Below are positions 53,267 through 64,000 of a DNA stretch of 64,000 bases, piece by piece; within the stretch, counting starts at the first letter, position 1; each line of letters starts with the position of its first letter. Location: the NCBI GenBank assembly GCA_038380795.1, contig CM076267.1:13127501-13191500 (forward strand), read 5' to 3'. The position numbers and the translations under genes are program-made. Source of the DNA: Pyrocephalus nanus. Taxonomy: Eukaryota > Chordata > Aves > Passeriformes > Tyrannidae. The notes under the pieces were generated by a model. That model ran no database searches and was not told where the DNA came from. It was given only the letters and a program-made list of their open reading frames with translations.

Positions 53267-53525
53267 AACCCTGTGAAGAGAAATGAATTCTTCTCTACCT
53301 TCAATTTTTTTAAAACTACTCTAATATGATCAGGTCAGAGGCACATGCTCATTTTTTCTGATCATGTACTCATTGCCTGTAAACCCCAAAGCTTATTGGT
53401 GGACCTTAATATAGACTCAGAAGTTCACAAATAAGTCTATAAAATGGCCTATACATTTGTCTTTGCTTGATGGCAAATGTTTATGCCAGTGGCATTGTAA
53501 ATACAATTTCAGTGGGTAACTAAGA

Positions 53526-53542
53526 AACGCATAACATGCGTT
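53526..53542. repeat. short hairpin, 7-bp arms
   Basis: AACGCAT, a three-base loop AAC, then ATGCGTT: perfectly complementary arms containing one CpG each. It lies about 50 bp before the 20-bp palindrome. Confidence 0.9.
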
Positions 53543-53593
53543 AGAACTAATAACTTATGACTTGTTATTTGAATACCACTGTTAGGGCACATT

Positions 53594-53613
53594 TTAGACA
53601 TAATTATGTCTAA
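53594..53613. repeat. 20-bp perfect palindrome
   Basis: ttagacataattatgtctaa is identical to its own reverse complement over all 20 bases. It lies about 125 bp upstream of the solo LTR. It could be a dimeric transcription-factor site, a cruciform-prone sequence or chance. Confidence 0.98.
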
Positions 53614-53739
53614 CAATTTCCTACAATTCAGTACAGTGTTTTTCTGTAATAGAGTCTCTTATCTCACAGTTGCCTGAAGGGAAAAGTTTTGAGGGGAGAA
53701 CACTTGAAAGGAAGGCTTGTAGAAGCATGTTCTCACAAG

Positions 53740-54339
53740 TGTGTGCTGGTTTTGGCTGGGCTAGGCTAATTTACTTCACAGTAACTTCTATGGGGCTGTG
53801 TTTTGGATTTGGGCTGGAAACAGTGTTAATAACACAAGAGCAAGAGATGTTTCAGTCATTGCTGAGCAATGATTACACAGAGTAAAGGTCTTTTCTACTC
53901 CTCACACCGCCCCACCAGTGAGGAGGCTGTGAGGCACAAGAAGTTGGGAGGAGACATGGGGGGACAGCTGACTGACTCCAGCTGACCAAAGGGAGATTCC
54001 ACACCACACGGCACCATGCTCAGCATAAAAAGGTGGAGGAGAAGAAGGAAGTGGGTCAGTGTGATGGTATTTGTCTTCCTCAGTCACCACTACTTGTGAT
54101 GGAGCCCAGCTGTCCTGGGGAGGGCTGAACACCTGGCTGCCCACGGAAAGCAGTGAACAAATTCCTTGTTTTGTTTTGGTTGCTTGTGTGGCTTTTGTTC
54201 TACCTATTAACCTGTCTTCACTTCAACCCAGGAGTTTTCTCACCTTCACTCTTCTGATTCTCTCCCCCATCACACCAACGTGGGGAATGAATAAGGAGCT
54301 GTGTGGGGCTGAGTTGTCAGCTGAGATTAGAACACCACA
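53740..54339 (+). mobile_element. avian endogenous retrovirus solo LTR
   Basis: A 600-bp segment follows, from start to end, an avian ERV LTR that I recognise. It opens TGTGTGCTGGTTTTGGCTGG and continues with 'atggggctgtgttttggatt', 'tcacaccgccccaccagtga' + 'ggaggctg', and 'accatgctcagc'. It has a TATA-like box (ATAAAAAG, 54025-54032), a degenerate poly(A) signal (ATTAAC, 54206-54211) in 'tacctattaacctgtcttca', and the terminal 'ctgattctctcccccatcac' + 'accaacgtgggg' block, ending near '...aacaccaca'. The sequence ACAAG occurs immediately before the start (53735-53739) and again at 54337-54341, overlapping the 3' end, as a possible 5-bp target duplication. No internal retroviral genes flank it, so it is a solo LTR left by recombination. 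Small ORFs within it are not genes. Confidence 0.92.
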
Positions 54340-57300
54340 AGGAACGTAATTTTGCCTTCTTTTCCAGTGTATATGTGAAATGTGGATAAAATTCAATAGG
54401 AGTATTGGCAGTAGAAGAAGCTTTAACAAAACAAAAGATGATTTTCTTCTGGCTGTCAAAAATCACATTTTGCAAGGAATGGATTTTTATCCACACTGAC
54501 ATCTGAATACAACAAAGAAATCTGATCAAACTTCAGAAATGAAAAGCAGAAGCATGTGTATCCCTAGGGTCAGACAGGGAAAACAACATGTAAAGTGTCA
54601 GGTGGGAGTAAAATGTGTAGGATATTCTGGTAATATCAATCGCAAAAGCTGCAATAGGAGAAGCAGTAAATCTTTATTGACAGTGCATTAAAGGTTAATA
54701 TTTGAATCTGCCCACTGCTCACTGCCAAGCTGATGGGACGTAGCACTAAAATGCCTCCATTTCTTCCTGCCCTTGGGACATAGCAACCAACATGAATTCT
54801 TTGCTTGGCACATAAGAACCATGAAGGCTGTTGCACAGTAGAAGATTCTTCATAAACACTGCAAGTCTGACACGATGATAAGGCATCTTACATTTGACTG
54901 TACCATCAGACTCACTCAGAGGAGTGTGCAAACAAAGAAACATTGCAAAGACTTTAGAACAAAAAAGAAATTCTATGGGAACACAGATGAACTTTAGCCA
55001 TATAATAAGTGTTTCACCCCACAGAACTGATGGCACTATTTTCATCCTGTATCTTAATAAAGTGACTTGTCTCATATAATCCAAATGTAATAATAATTTA
55101 ATCTAGGTGATGATATTTCAGTCTCTTAATTGGTATTCCACACTAAGATGGTGATGGGGAAAGGAGAACTACTAACATTTTTATTCATTGAAATGGAGGG
55201 GAATGTTTGGTCAGGAAAGAAAAAAACAAGCATATGAATAATGCTGCAAGAATGAACAAGATATGCAAAGGGACAGCTGAAACAGAAAACCTAGCTAAAG
55301 AATATCACAGCACCAGACTGAAAAAAACAAATTTGGATTATGCCACACAACACTTTCAAAATGAAGCTTTTTAAAATAAAACTGGTTTGGTTTCTTTTCT
55401 TCATCCTCATGCACTGCTTCATCGCAGTCAAGACTGAAAAAAGAAGTGTTGGCAAAGCCACAGCAGGACATTTGTACTTGTGGCTAGAACTGTTTCTTGC
55501 AGAAAAATCAAGTTTCATTTGTCTGAGGTTATTGTGAACTCATGCTGAAGTATGGCTAAAAATCTGAATCAAAAGAAATTTAAATATTTTTGCTCTTTAA
55601 TAAAAATCCATTTTGACATTTTCAAACGGAAGTATTTTGATATTCTATTTTGAAACAATATTGTTTTAAAACTGTTTGAATTCAAAACAATGAGAAGGAA
55701 GACAAGAACTAAAACATATAAAGAATTTTGAGATGGACAAAGTAATTTTGTTGATAAATTTGTAATTATTTTGCTTTGATCAACTTTTATCACTTGTCCC
55801 AGCAGTTTAAATTCTGATATGCTTAGTCGTGTGTTATTAAACCATCTTCCCAGACATGGTTATGTCAGAGGGCTGTATGCTTTACACTACACAATTGCAT
55901 GTGAAAAGAGATTGCAATTTGAATGAGAAAATAAAAAAAGAACCAACTGGTACTGCTTATGCTCTGCTTACAGACAGTCAGCAGAAACTGGACTCCAGAT
56001 TTCTAGTCTTGAATAATTTTCACTGTGAAATAGAAGTTTTATTTCAGGATATCCAAGTGCTCGTAGTTCCAAAATGCTATAACCCTTGGGGATTAAACCA
56101 ACAAGAAAAGAGTGAGGGAAAGAAGATTAAAAGTTAAGACCACTTTGATTATTTCTTTGTGATCAGATGGAGATTGCCCTGTACTGAATGTATATATTTT
56201 AATTGTAATGGCCTTTTGGAAATTTAAAAACTCCAGACTTAAATTAACTTGTATTTCTTCAGTGGAGATGATCTTATTTTATGGCACCTTTTCATTTTTT
56301 GCTAAAGGAGAGAGAAAAATTCTGAGGGATGACACCTGACCAGGGTGTCTCTCTGATGCAATATGCTCATTTAATTGTGATGAAGGGTTCCTATTCAATG
56401 ATGTTCATCAGGAGAGCATAGCTAAGTTAGGACCTTTCTACCCATTCCTTGGGTAGGCAAACCTTCAAAAGAAATACAGAAATGAATAGCCTAAGGTTAC
56501 TATCCCAATAGTAATAGTTCTTTCCAGTCTATTTGACTGGACCACAGTATAGGAATTTTTAGACTGAAGACTCAGCATATTTTTTTGTATACTCTTCCCT
56601 CCAAGGAGATGTGAAGCTATGAGAGTTGAAATTGATATTACAATGAGTAATATATACTGCAGAGAAGAAATCCATCATATAGTAGATAAGGAAAAGCAGT
56701 TTCCCCCATCTGCAACATCTTTGATGATCCTATTATCTTTGTACTTGCATTATTTGTATGATATTGACATCATTTTTCTTTGCCACAGGTATTTATTATT
56801 GACTGTGATGAGCCTATTCCTTGGTTAATGAGTCTCTATTTTGTGCAGTAAATGGAAAATTTTTACTGTATCATAAAAATTTTGTCTCTGATCCAGAGCC
56901 TGGAGACTCAGAAAGCTTACCATGAGAAATGTGACAGGTAGAAAACATGTGAATTTGAACACTGATGTAGAAAACAGATTTTTCGGTGTGTGCAGCAGCA
57001 TTAGATATGGATGTGAAATAAAGTAGTTGGTCTGGGTCAGGGAAAAGGCCCTGCTGTGAAGAGGTTCCCCTCCTGGAAACCCACTTTTTGCAAAGTTTCC
57101 ATGTACTCTACATAGATCCAGGAGCTGGTGCTATACAACAGGATTATTAAGGGATAATATAACAGTCATATTCCAGGACTAAGGTACCAGAAACTTGTTC
57201 ATCATCCTGTGCACTGTAAAGATAAAAGCTGAATATAAATTTTTTGAGGGAGAGGAAACAAAATGTCTAAACTAACTAGAGAAGATGAAATGGCATTTGT

Positions 57301-57436
57301 CTATTTCTGAAAAAAATCACTGATCTCCAAGTATTACTGGTCTCTCCAATTTAGAAATGTCTTCAGGATGCACCTGATTGCGCTAAATAACATGGTGCTT
57401 CCAAAACCTAAGGGATCAACTTCTCTGTGTACTGGT
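54340..57436. other. unique AT-rich non-coding stretch
   Basis: No recognisable repeat. Several 60-112-codon frames on both strands (for example 54746-55084 minus, 55856-56137 plus) lack any motif. Confidence 0.6.
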
Positions 57437-57856
57437 CTATTCATATGCTGAAGAAAGTGTTTCCAATATTGAGAGAAATGAGGGGATTTTCCCTTCCAGG
57501 GAAGAAAAGCAAGGACACAATCTGCAAGTGTGAAATGTGATACAGAATAAAATTGAAAAGCAATAGAGGAGAGTAATCATCCTATGCAATTCTTTGATTT
57601 TAAGCATCAACAAGCAGTGAAGCAGCTTGCATTTACTAAAAAGTACCATTCCAGTTTTGAGAGATATGTGCCAGTTAGTCCACAGGCCTCCCTTGTTAGG
57701 GACTTTTGCATAAGGATGGCCATGAAGACCAAGAAAGAAAACATGAACTTTGACACCACAAAATTTGATTATAAGGAAGATGAATGTCTCCTGCCAAAAG
57801 GACAAAACCAAAGTAATGAAACAAGGATTTTGACTGACAGGCATGTTGACTGACAA
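57437..57856. other. longest overlapping open frames, unidentified
   Basis: This interval holds the longest open frame of the window (139 codons, minus strand, 57437-57856) with an 89-codon frame on the opposite strand (57584-57853). The plus-strand peptide is hydrophilic and Lys/Gln-rich, without recognised motifs. The minus-strand peptide is hydrophobic and Phe/Leu/Cys-rich, as expected for the complement of A-rich sequence. Neither has splice, promoter or poly(A) context, so chance is the best explanation. Confidence 0.25.
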
Positions 57857-60800
57857 GAATATTACTCTTGCTCTGCTATAGAGTATTCAGCTATAGTCTC
57901 CTAAAGTGAGCAGATATTACAGTGAGATCCAGGACTTTATGAACCTGAGGATGCAAACCAGATTTTTTATAATGCAGCATCTAAATTTGAAAAGTCCTTA
58001 GGACAAGAAATAATCTATTCAGTGATGAAGTGATGAAAAAGTTATTCAACTTTAATAGGAAAACTACCAAAGTCGTAGTTCCTTTTTTTTTTTTTTTCCA
58101 ATTTATGAGGATCTAAACAATGGGACAGGCAGGAGTGTAGAAGCTGGTTATGTGTGGAGATGTACCAGACTCATATGCTCACCTATTTATCCACAGAATT
58201 TCCTACTGCAGCAAAGATTTTCCATTCTTTAGCATACTGGCTAATCATAATTGTAGCTGCAAGCACAGGATGCCAAAAATAAACAGAATTTTTGTGGGGC
58301 TAGTAAAAAATGTTCTTTCCAGATTTTTTTTTCAATTTACTTAATTTTTTGACTTGTTGTTTTGATTTCTTTCTTGGTCTTTATCTTGAAAATAATCTGA
58401 AAACACTTCATTCACAAAGTAAGTTTAAGGGGAAAAAAGGCAGTGTTATTAATCTACAGCACTAGTTTACATCTTGTGATACACAGAGTCCTGTGGTCTG
58501 CAGTCCATTTAGGGAAAGTCCCTAAAAAGGTAATTAGGAATTTTTTTTTGATCAATGTAAATTCAAAAAGTTTAAGAGTGCTAGTCCACAGATATCATAC
58601 TGAAAGTTTAAAAAGGGAATTAAGAAGAACTTGCCAGGGCAGTAGCTGGTCTCCTATGATCTCTTAAATACATTTGAGGTCAGAATTGTTAACAGCAGGC
58701 CCACATATGTAGGCACAGAAAAAGCTAGGCCAAGATGAAATCAATGCTATAGGGAGGATTGGAAAAGCCAGGAAAAAAAAAGTTTCATTTCATGAAAACT
58801 TAGATGCTTCCAAATTGGTTTTTGCTGCTCTCTGTCCACCCAGTGTGGTCCCCGAAGGGTATCAGGTTGAAATCTCCATTTTAAGTTGGAAGTGGGTGAG
58901 CAGATTTTAAATTCAGGTGATTTTAGGTTTTCTCCCCTCAAACACTCCATCAGAACTCTTCTATTCATAAAACTTTTTGGCTTTGAAAGTGTATTTCAGC
59001 AGAAATCCATTTTGTTGTTAAGTTCTCTGCCCAGATTTTACTAGGGTTTAGGCACTGCTGTGTGGTGGGTCACTAGACCTCATGAGTACAGCATGAAGAG
59101 CAAATGCCTTTGGTTTACATTAGCCCTAGGGAGTTTCTTCACTGGGACAAAGGGCATGTGTTTGATGAAGTAGAACAGTTCTCATTAAAGATCTGTGTTT
59201 TGGGGAAAGCAGACAATGTCTGTGCCAAAGGCAGTTATATTTCCTTGCAAGGTTTTCCTCTATGTGTGTGAAACTCCTAGGTGAGTTATCTTTAATCACA
59301 CACCACAGGTTGCAGTCCCAGAAGGGAGAATTTTCATCAAAAGCATCCATCCTTTCTTCCATAAAGAGCTCCAAAACCAGGCTGTGCTTTCCAGTGCATC
59401 ATGAAACATGAGATGCTATTCCAGCAAGCACCCGAGTGCATCACACTTTACAGGGTATTTTTGAACCTGTTGAAAAGTGCTGGTTTTAGTAACTGTTTGC
59501 ATGTAATTTCTCGTTCGTATAACTGGTTCTGTGTCACTATTTAATGTTTTATTCCCTCATTAAAAACAGGAAGCTAACATTTTCTAAGCACAGTCTTTTG
59601 TGTTAGACTATGCCAGGCATAAGGGTGCTATCAGGTTGTCCCTGGTTCAGAGAGCTCCAACATTTAACATTATAAAATCCCCAAGGAGGAAGAGAAAGAA
59701 AAAATCATCCGATGAGTAGAAAGACAAAGTATCATTTAGAATATATTTTTTCCAAATAGGCTGCACCCTTTGTTTATAAGCTGAATCTCCACTGTGAAAA
59801 CTGTTGCGAATAAAAATACAGGTTTTCATTTTTCTCATAAGGTTGTAATTTCTTCTTTGTAACTATGACCTTTTTGCCAGATCTTGTAAGGCAGTAGAAC
59901 CGTGATGCCTCTTCTGTGAGATAAGTCTTACTGTACTGAGATAACAAAAGGACAAAATGTTGAGTATACATTGGGCCAAGGAGAGGTTTTGAGTATTCAA
60001 GAATGGAAGGGGGAAGTGTTTTAAACAGACAAGTGCCAGAGGAGGCACACACTTGAATGCAGTTCTCTGTTACAATCTTTTGTTAAGTAATAGCTGAGAC
60101 AAAGTCAAGTGATTAAGCCAGGAAAATACATGCTCTCTAAACCAGTACTACATAAGAATAAATTAAGTGTCAAGTGTCATTCTGCAAACCCACGATATAT
60201 GATTACAGACATTTTCTTCACTATGTTGTAAAAGCTGAAAACACACTGGTGACCTGAGATGGCCCTGTAGTCTACAAATCAGGTGCATATTTCTCACTAC
60301 AAGAGCCTGGAACAAGAAGATAAATTAATTATGAACCTGCTGTTCCTAATCTAACCAAAACATTGATCTGCTCTTTCTTCTTCACCTCTCCAACCCACCC
60401 CCCCTCCATTTTTTTTTTTTCTTTCTATTTGGTCCAGATTTAAGGTAGTATTTATAAGAAAAATAAATTACTCTCTTTTCAAAACTTCATTTTGTATCAA
60501 TGTCCCATATTCTAATAGTTGAATAAAGACAGAGACAGGGTGTCCATCAGTTCTCTGTAATAAGTGACCATTTGATGTTTAAGTAATTAGACTGGGCATT
60601 TGATGTCCTGTTCTAAATTTCTCTTCTACTAGTCACTGATTATAAAAAGCTCATTAAAAAGCAGCAGAGGAATAAAGGATTATATGAGGCAGGCTAATTC
60701 AGTGTCCATGCAGAAAGGTAACTATGTCATACTGCTTACATGTGCTCCTCATTTTGAGGTATGTTTCAAAAGTAAATAAAGTTTGAAAAATTAAAGGGAG

Positions 60801-60923
60801 ACTATTCACGTGAAAGCAAAGCTGATAAGATCCAAATAAAAATTCATCCCCCTGCTCAACTCCTACACCCTATGTCACTAATGAAAGTAGACAACATAGC
60901 CAGAAATTGGATTTCTGACCTTG
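57857..60923. other. unique non-coding stretch with T/pyrimidine tracts
   Basis: It contains a T15 run (58083-58097) and a pyrimidine tract ending in T12 (about 60372-60426). Otherwise no repeat or gene was identified. Confidence 0.6.
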
Positions 60924-60982
60924 CTCCATTTGAAGTCAGTGACAAAATTCCCATTAATTTCTACAGAATTAGGCTCAGACTT
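60924..60982. repeat. palindromic-core ancient amniote repeat, copy 4
   Basis: The sequence 'ccatttgaagtcagtgacaa' + 'aattcccattaatttctaca' + 'gaattaggctcagac' is the best preserved copy in the window of the AAGTCAATGGCAAAACTCCCATTGACTT-type core with its trailing '...AGGATTAGGCCC' block. The family name is not assigned. Confidence 0.5.
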
Positions 60983-61590
60983 TTAATTTGCATTGTCCAT
61001 TTCATAGTAAAATGTATATATTGTCCCAGCTGCCAAAACCCATTGAGATGCTTTGCTCTGACATTCAACAGAGCAGGTTAAGCTTTGTTAGCAATTAGCT
61101 AAACATACAGACTGGTTGCTTTTTAAATGCTGAATTTTAGGACTTCTGCTCTTCTTCCACTCTGGTAAAATACACAGTGTTCTCTGGGCTTTCTTGGCAA
61201 AACAGACAAGATCTAAAGCATATCCTCCATATTGATTGAGTCTTCAAATGGTCAGAGGGAATGACATTCACCTTTCTAATGTCATGTACTTGTAGAGCTC
61301 ATGACCTCATCTATACACAAGTGTAGTATAAATTCAAGTGACTCAAACCTGGATCAATCATGTTAAAGCAGTGCAAACTTTACCACTAAGTGCATTTGGA
61401 CATGTTTAAATTTCCCTTAGACTGATTTAGTTTGTGGCCCTTTGTAAATTAAGCCAAGCAATTAAAATGAGAGATGAACTGGTTGAAGTCCATCATGTTA
61501 AACTACTGTGACTTGCACAGGTAACACTTAAAAATAAAAGTTCAGCCACAAATAAGAGATTCTTTGAGAGACTGCAACTCATGAATATAG
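60983..61590. other. unique non-coding stretch
   Basis: No recognisable feature. Confidence 0.6.
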
Positions 61591-61748
61591 CAGAATCATA
61601 TAATTATTTAGGCTGGAAAAGACCTTTAAGATCATTAAGTCTAACTGCTAACACAGCACTGCCAATGCCACCACTAAACTATGACCCTAAGTGCAATTGG
61701 GCATCCTGCTCCAATGCTTGACATCCCTCTAGTGAAGAAATTTTTAAC
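61591..61748 (-). mobile_element. CR1 LINE 3' fragment (first of two)
   Basis: The plus strand reads 'cagaatcatataattattta' + 'ggctggaaaagacctttaag' + 'atcattaagtctaac', then '...catcctgctccaatgcttga' and 'ctctagtgaagaaatttt'. This is a reverse-complement CR1 3' end, truncated at the 'gaagaaattttt' point of the ORF region. It abuts the next CR1 directly. Confidence 0.93.
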
Positions 61749-61881
61749 AGAATAACAAAATAAAGTTAGAAGGCACCCACAATGATAATTGAATCCAACT
61801 CCTCGCCCTGCACAGGACCCTCCCCAAGAGTCACACCACATTCCTGAGATTATCATCCAAACACTTCTTGGACTCTGTCAG
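61749..61881 (-). mobile_element. CR1 LINE 3' fragment of another subfamily
   Basis: Immediately after the previous copy comes 'agaataacaaaataaagtta' + 'gaaggcacccacaatgataa' + 'ttgaatccaactcc', then 'ccctgcacaggaccctcccc', 'aagagtcacacc' and 'caaacacttcttggactctg' + 'tcag'. This matches the CR1 subfamily with the wording 'ccctgcacaggacacccc...cttcttgaactctgtcag', distinct from its neighbour. Same orientation, head to tail. Confidence 0.92.
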
Positions 61882-64000
61882 ACTCCATGCTGTTCATACA
61901 TCCCACTCCAAGCTAAAACTAACGAATTAGGTTTAAGAGGTGAACTTTGAGTCCTGTCTTCTATACCAAAGTAGGTCTGCAAAGGATAGGGTAACAAAGG
62001 CCAAAGATCTGACGGGATTTTTGAAGAGGAACAGAAATGCAGCACAGGAAGCAGAAGTGATGTGCACAATCACTTGTTGAAGGTCCAACTCCAAACATTT
62101 CATATAACTCCACTACACCAAGAGCCATTGAGACCCTGCTAAAGCATAACACTTTCCAAGCAAGTTTTCCAACCCCTAAAGCAGTGGCTTGGTCTAGCAT
62201 CTTGGAAAACATATCTCAGTTTATTTTGATGGGGAACATTTTCCTTCAGTCATAAATGTCTCAATAATCTTTTCTAAATAGCTGAAGTTGTTGAAACCTC
62301 CTGCACTGCAGTAATGTATTCCTTCCTCTAACAGACAGGCTTGTTTTGAAGGCTTATTGAAAAATTACAGTCTTATATGAAATGTACTTCAGATCATTCA
62401 ACTTTTTTATCTCCTTTTATAATCCAATGAATTTTATTCATTTTAATAATTTCCTTGTGGCCCCAAGTAATGTGGGGTCAAGATTAAAACACAGTGCATA
62501 TGAGTCTGGGTTCATAAAAAAAAAAAAAGTCTCTTCTTGCTTGTAAGGTTTCAGTCACTTGATTCAGCCAATGCATTTGAGAAATAGGATGTGAGTAAAC
62601 TATCTACTAACCGATTTTTATTCTTCTGTGTCTACACAAATCAAGTACAGATGGTTCAGCTACTATCTAAATTAGGGTTGATAAAGCTGACACATATCTG
62701 CAGGGAATCCTTTCTTGAGATATTAAACCTGCAGCCCATATCAGTGTTTTTGTAGCACTATCAGTTGATGTGATCACTGACAAAGATTAGCAGTGAGCTG
62801 ATGTCCATGGCAATTTTTCCTTTCTCTGTTTCAGCAGAGATGGGCACTGTAGAGTAAATACAGATGTGACTGATTGTAAAGGTGCTGCTTTTTGCTGGCA
62901 GTTGCCCTTTGATGGTAGCAAAAAATGAAACCCCCAAGTGAAGTACTTATCCTTTGATAAGTGACTTCCATTAAAGCCAGTTGAACTGTGGCCCAACATG
63001 CTTATACTGTAAAAATCCTGTATACTTCTTGGCTTTCATCAATAGCTGAGAGAACCAAACAACTGAGAATTTCTTTGTTTCTTACCTTGCAACTTAAGGG
63101 GAAAGTTATCAAACTTAGTTTTCAATAAAGAATATATTCCTGTGAAACTGAGTAACATTGATGGCTTCTTGCAATTTTAAATAATGCCCTCTAATGCTTT
63201 ATTGCAATTCTCAAAATGCTTTAAAGACAGTTACTCCAGACAGCTGGTTAAATTTTGAAAAAAAAAAAAAAAAAAGAAAAAGATAAAAAAGAAAAGTAGA
63301 AAAAAGATTCTACCAGACAAGCAGGGAAAAAGGTTCAGGCACCTTTTGAGATCAGCTCATTTGGAAAGATCAAAGAGAAGACAGAAGTACAGCTGCATCC
63401 ACATCCTTTTCTTTTGTGTTGTGCTTTCTGAATGACTTCAAATATTCCAGTTAAAAATTGACTTGTATGAAGACAATGCTACCCTGTTCCTCTCAGTATT
63501 CATCTCTCTATATTTAATGGAGTAGATCCAAAATCTTGATGGGTGAGAGAAGTGTTCGAGTTCAGAGTGAAAAGAGGTACTCTATTTTGATCTAAAGATG
63601 GAAGAAACAAACAATATCCAAGAGAGCTCATCCCCTGTGGATGTTCCAAATCCATACGCAAACAAACAACTGAATCTTGTAGGTCTGAGACATCTTGTGC
63701 TGTTAGAAACAAAAGGTATCATAAACACCCTAGTGACTGTTTTCTTCAGTAGCCAAAACATAGGAATATGGTATATCCTAGCAGGATCTATTTATATTAA
63801 CTTACATATGTGTTAAATAAAACTAAAGCATAGAAAAAAATTAACCGCATAATTTTTTTCCTTCATATCTGAGATGGACCACTGAGATGTTAGAGAATTG
63901 TGAGCAAATACTATTACACATTTGCAAGTGTGTCTTCAGTTTAAAAAAAAAATCTAGAAGAAAAAAGGTGTTTGTTTTATTTTGCTGAAGAACTTTGGGT
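61882..64000. other. unique non-coding stretch with two poly(A) tracts
   Basis: An A13 run (62516-62528) and an A18 run followed by an A-rich purine stretch (63258-63306) are the only structures noted. All frames are under 85 codons and unrecognised. Confidence 0.6.

Noticed and set aside
53902..54349. Overlapping ORFs on both strands within a GC-richer region
   Set aside because: They lie entirely inside the solo LTR and its boundary. They carry no retroviral or host protein motif.
1..64000. CRISPR arrays, prokaryotic operons, phage or plasmid modules
   Set aside because: No regularly spaced direct repeats, no long ORFs and no gene clusters. The vertebrate repeats and CpG depletion exclude a prokaryotic origin.
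1..64000. tRNA, rRNA or known small RNA genes
   Set aside because: I saw no tRNA A/B box arrangement outside MIR-like SINEs and no rRNA sequence by eye. A covariance-model scan (tRNAscan-SE, Infernal) would be needed to exclude small RNAs fully.

Overview
This window looks like single-copy, gene-poor bird nuclear DNA. Three things point that way. There are at least nine 3' fragments of CR1 LINEs, several ending in the ATTCTATGATTCT-type tail usual in birds and other reptiles. There is a roughly 600-bp solo LTR of a type I recognise from avian endogenous retroviruses. The remainder is AT-rich, CpG-depleted sequence with worn MIR-like SINEs and vertebrate microsatellites. I cannot name the species or chromosome. 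Nothing suggests bacterial, plasmid or phage DNA: there are no operons, no ribosome-binding-site spacing and no long ORFs. The longest open frame is 139 codons and resembles no protein I know.

Layout. 0-20 kb: mostly unique non-coding sequence, with a MIR-like SINE at the left edge, a few A/T homopolymers, and two copies of a short palindromic-core repeat (about 12.0 and 15.0 kb). The best coding candidate is here: a 52-bp minus-strand exon at 19118-19169, flanked by a good acceptor and a GTAAGT donor, encoding an EF-hand-like loop. 20-31 kb: CR1 fragments at 20.4, 24.2, 26.1 and 30.0 kb and a well-preserved MIR-like SINE at 26.9 kb. 31-48 kb: almost no recognisable repeats apart from a TTTG cluster, a very AT-rich block at about 40.6-41.3 kb, 16 perfect GATA units at 41.85 kb, one CR1 tail, and two higher-GC patches (42.3 and 44.8 kb). 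48-64 kb: CR1 fragments at 48.8 and 50.1 kb, a perfect 20-bp palindrome about 130 bp before the solo LTR at 53.7-54.3 kb, and two CR1 fragments of different subfamilies head to tail at 61.6-61.9 kb.

Interpretation. The window is best read as a gene desert or the inside of one or more very long introns. If the 52-bp exon is real, the 19-kb area lies within a minus-strand gene with large introns. I found no tRNA, rRNA, CRISPR or self-contained novel system. The findings below are leads, and most are modest.
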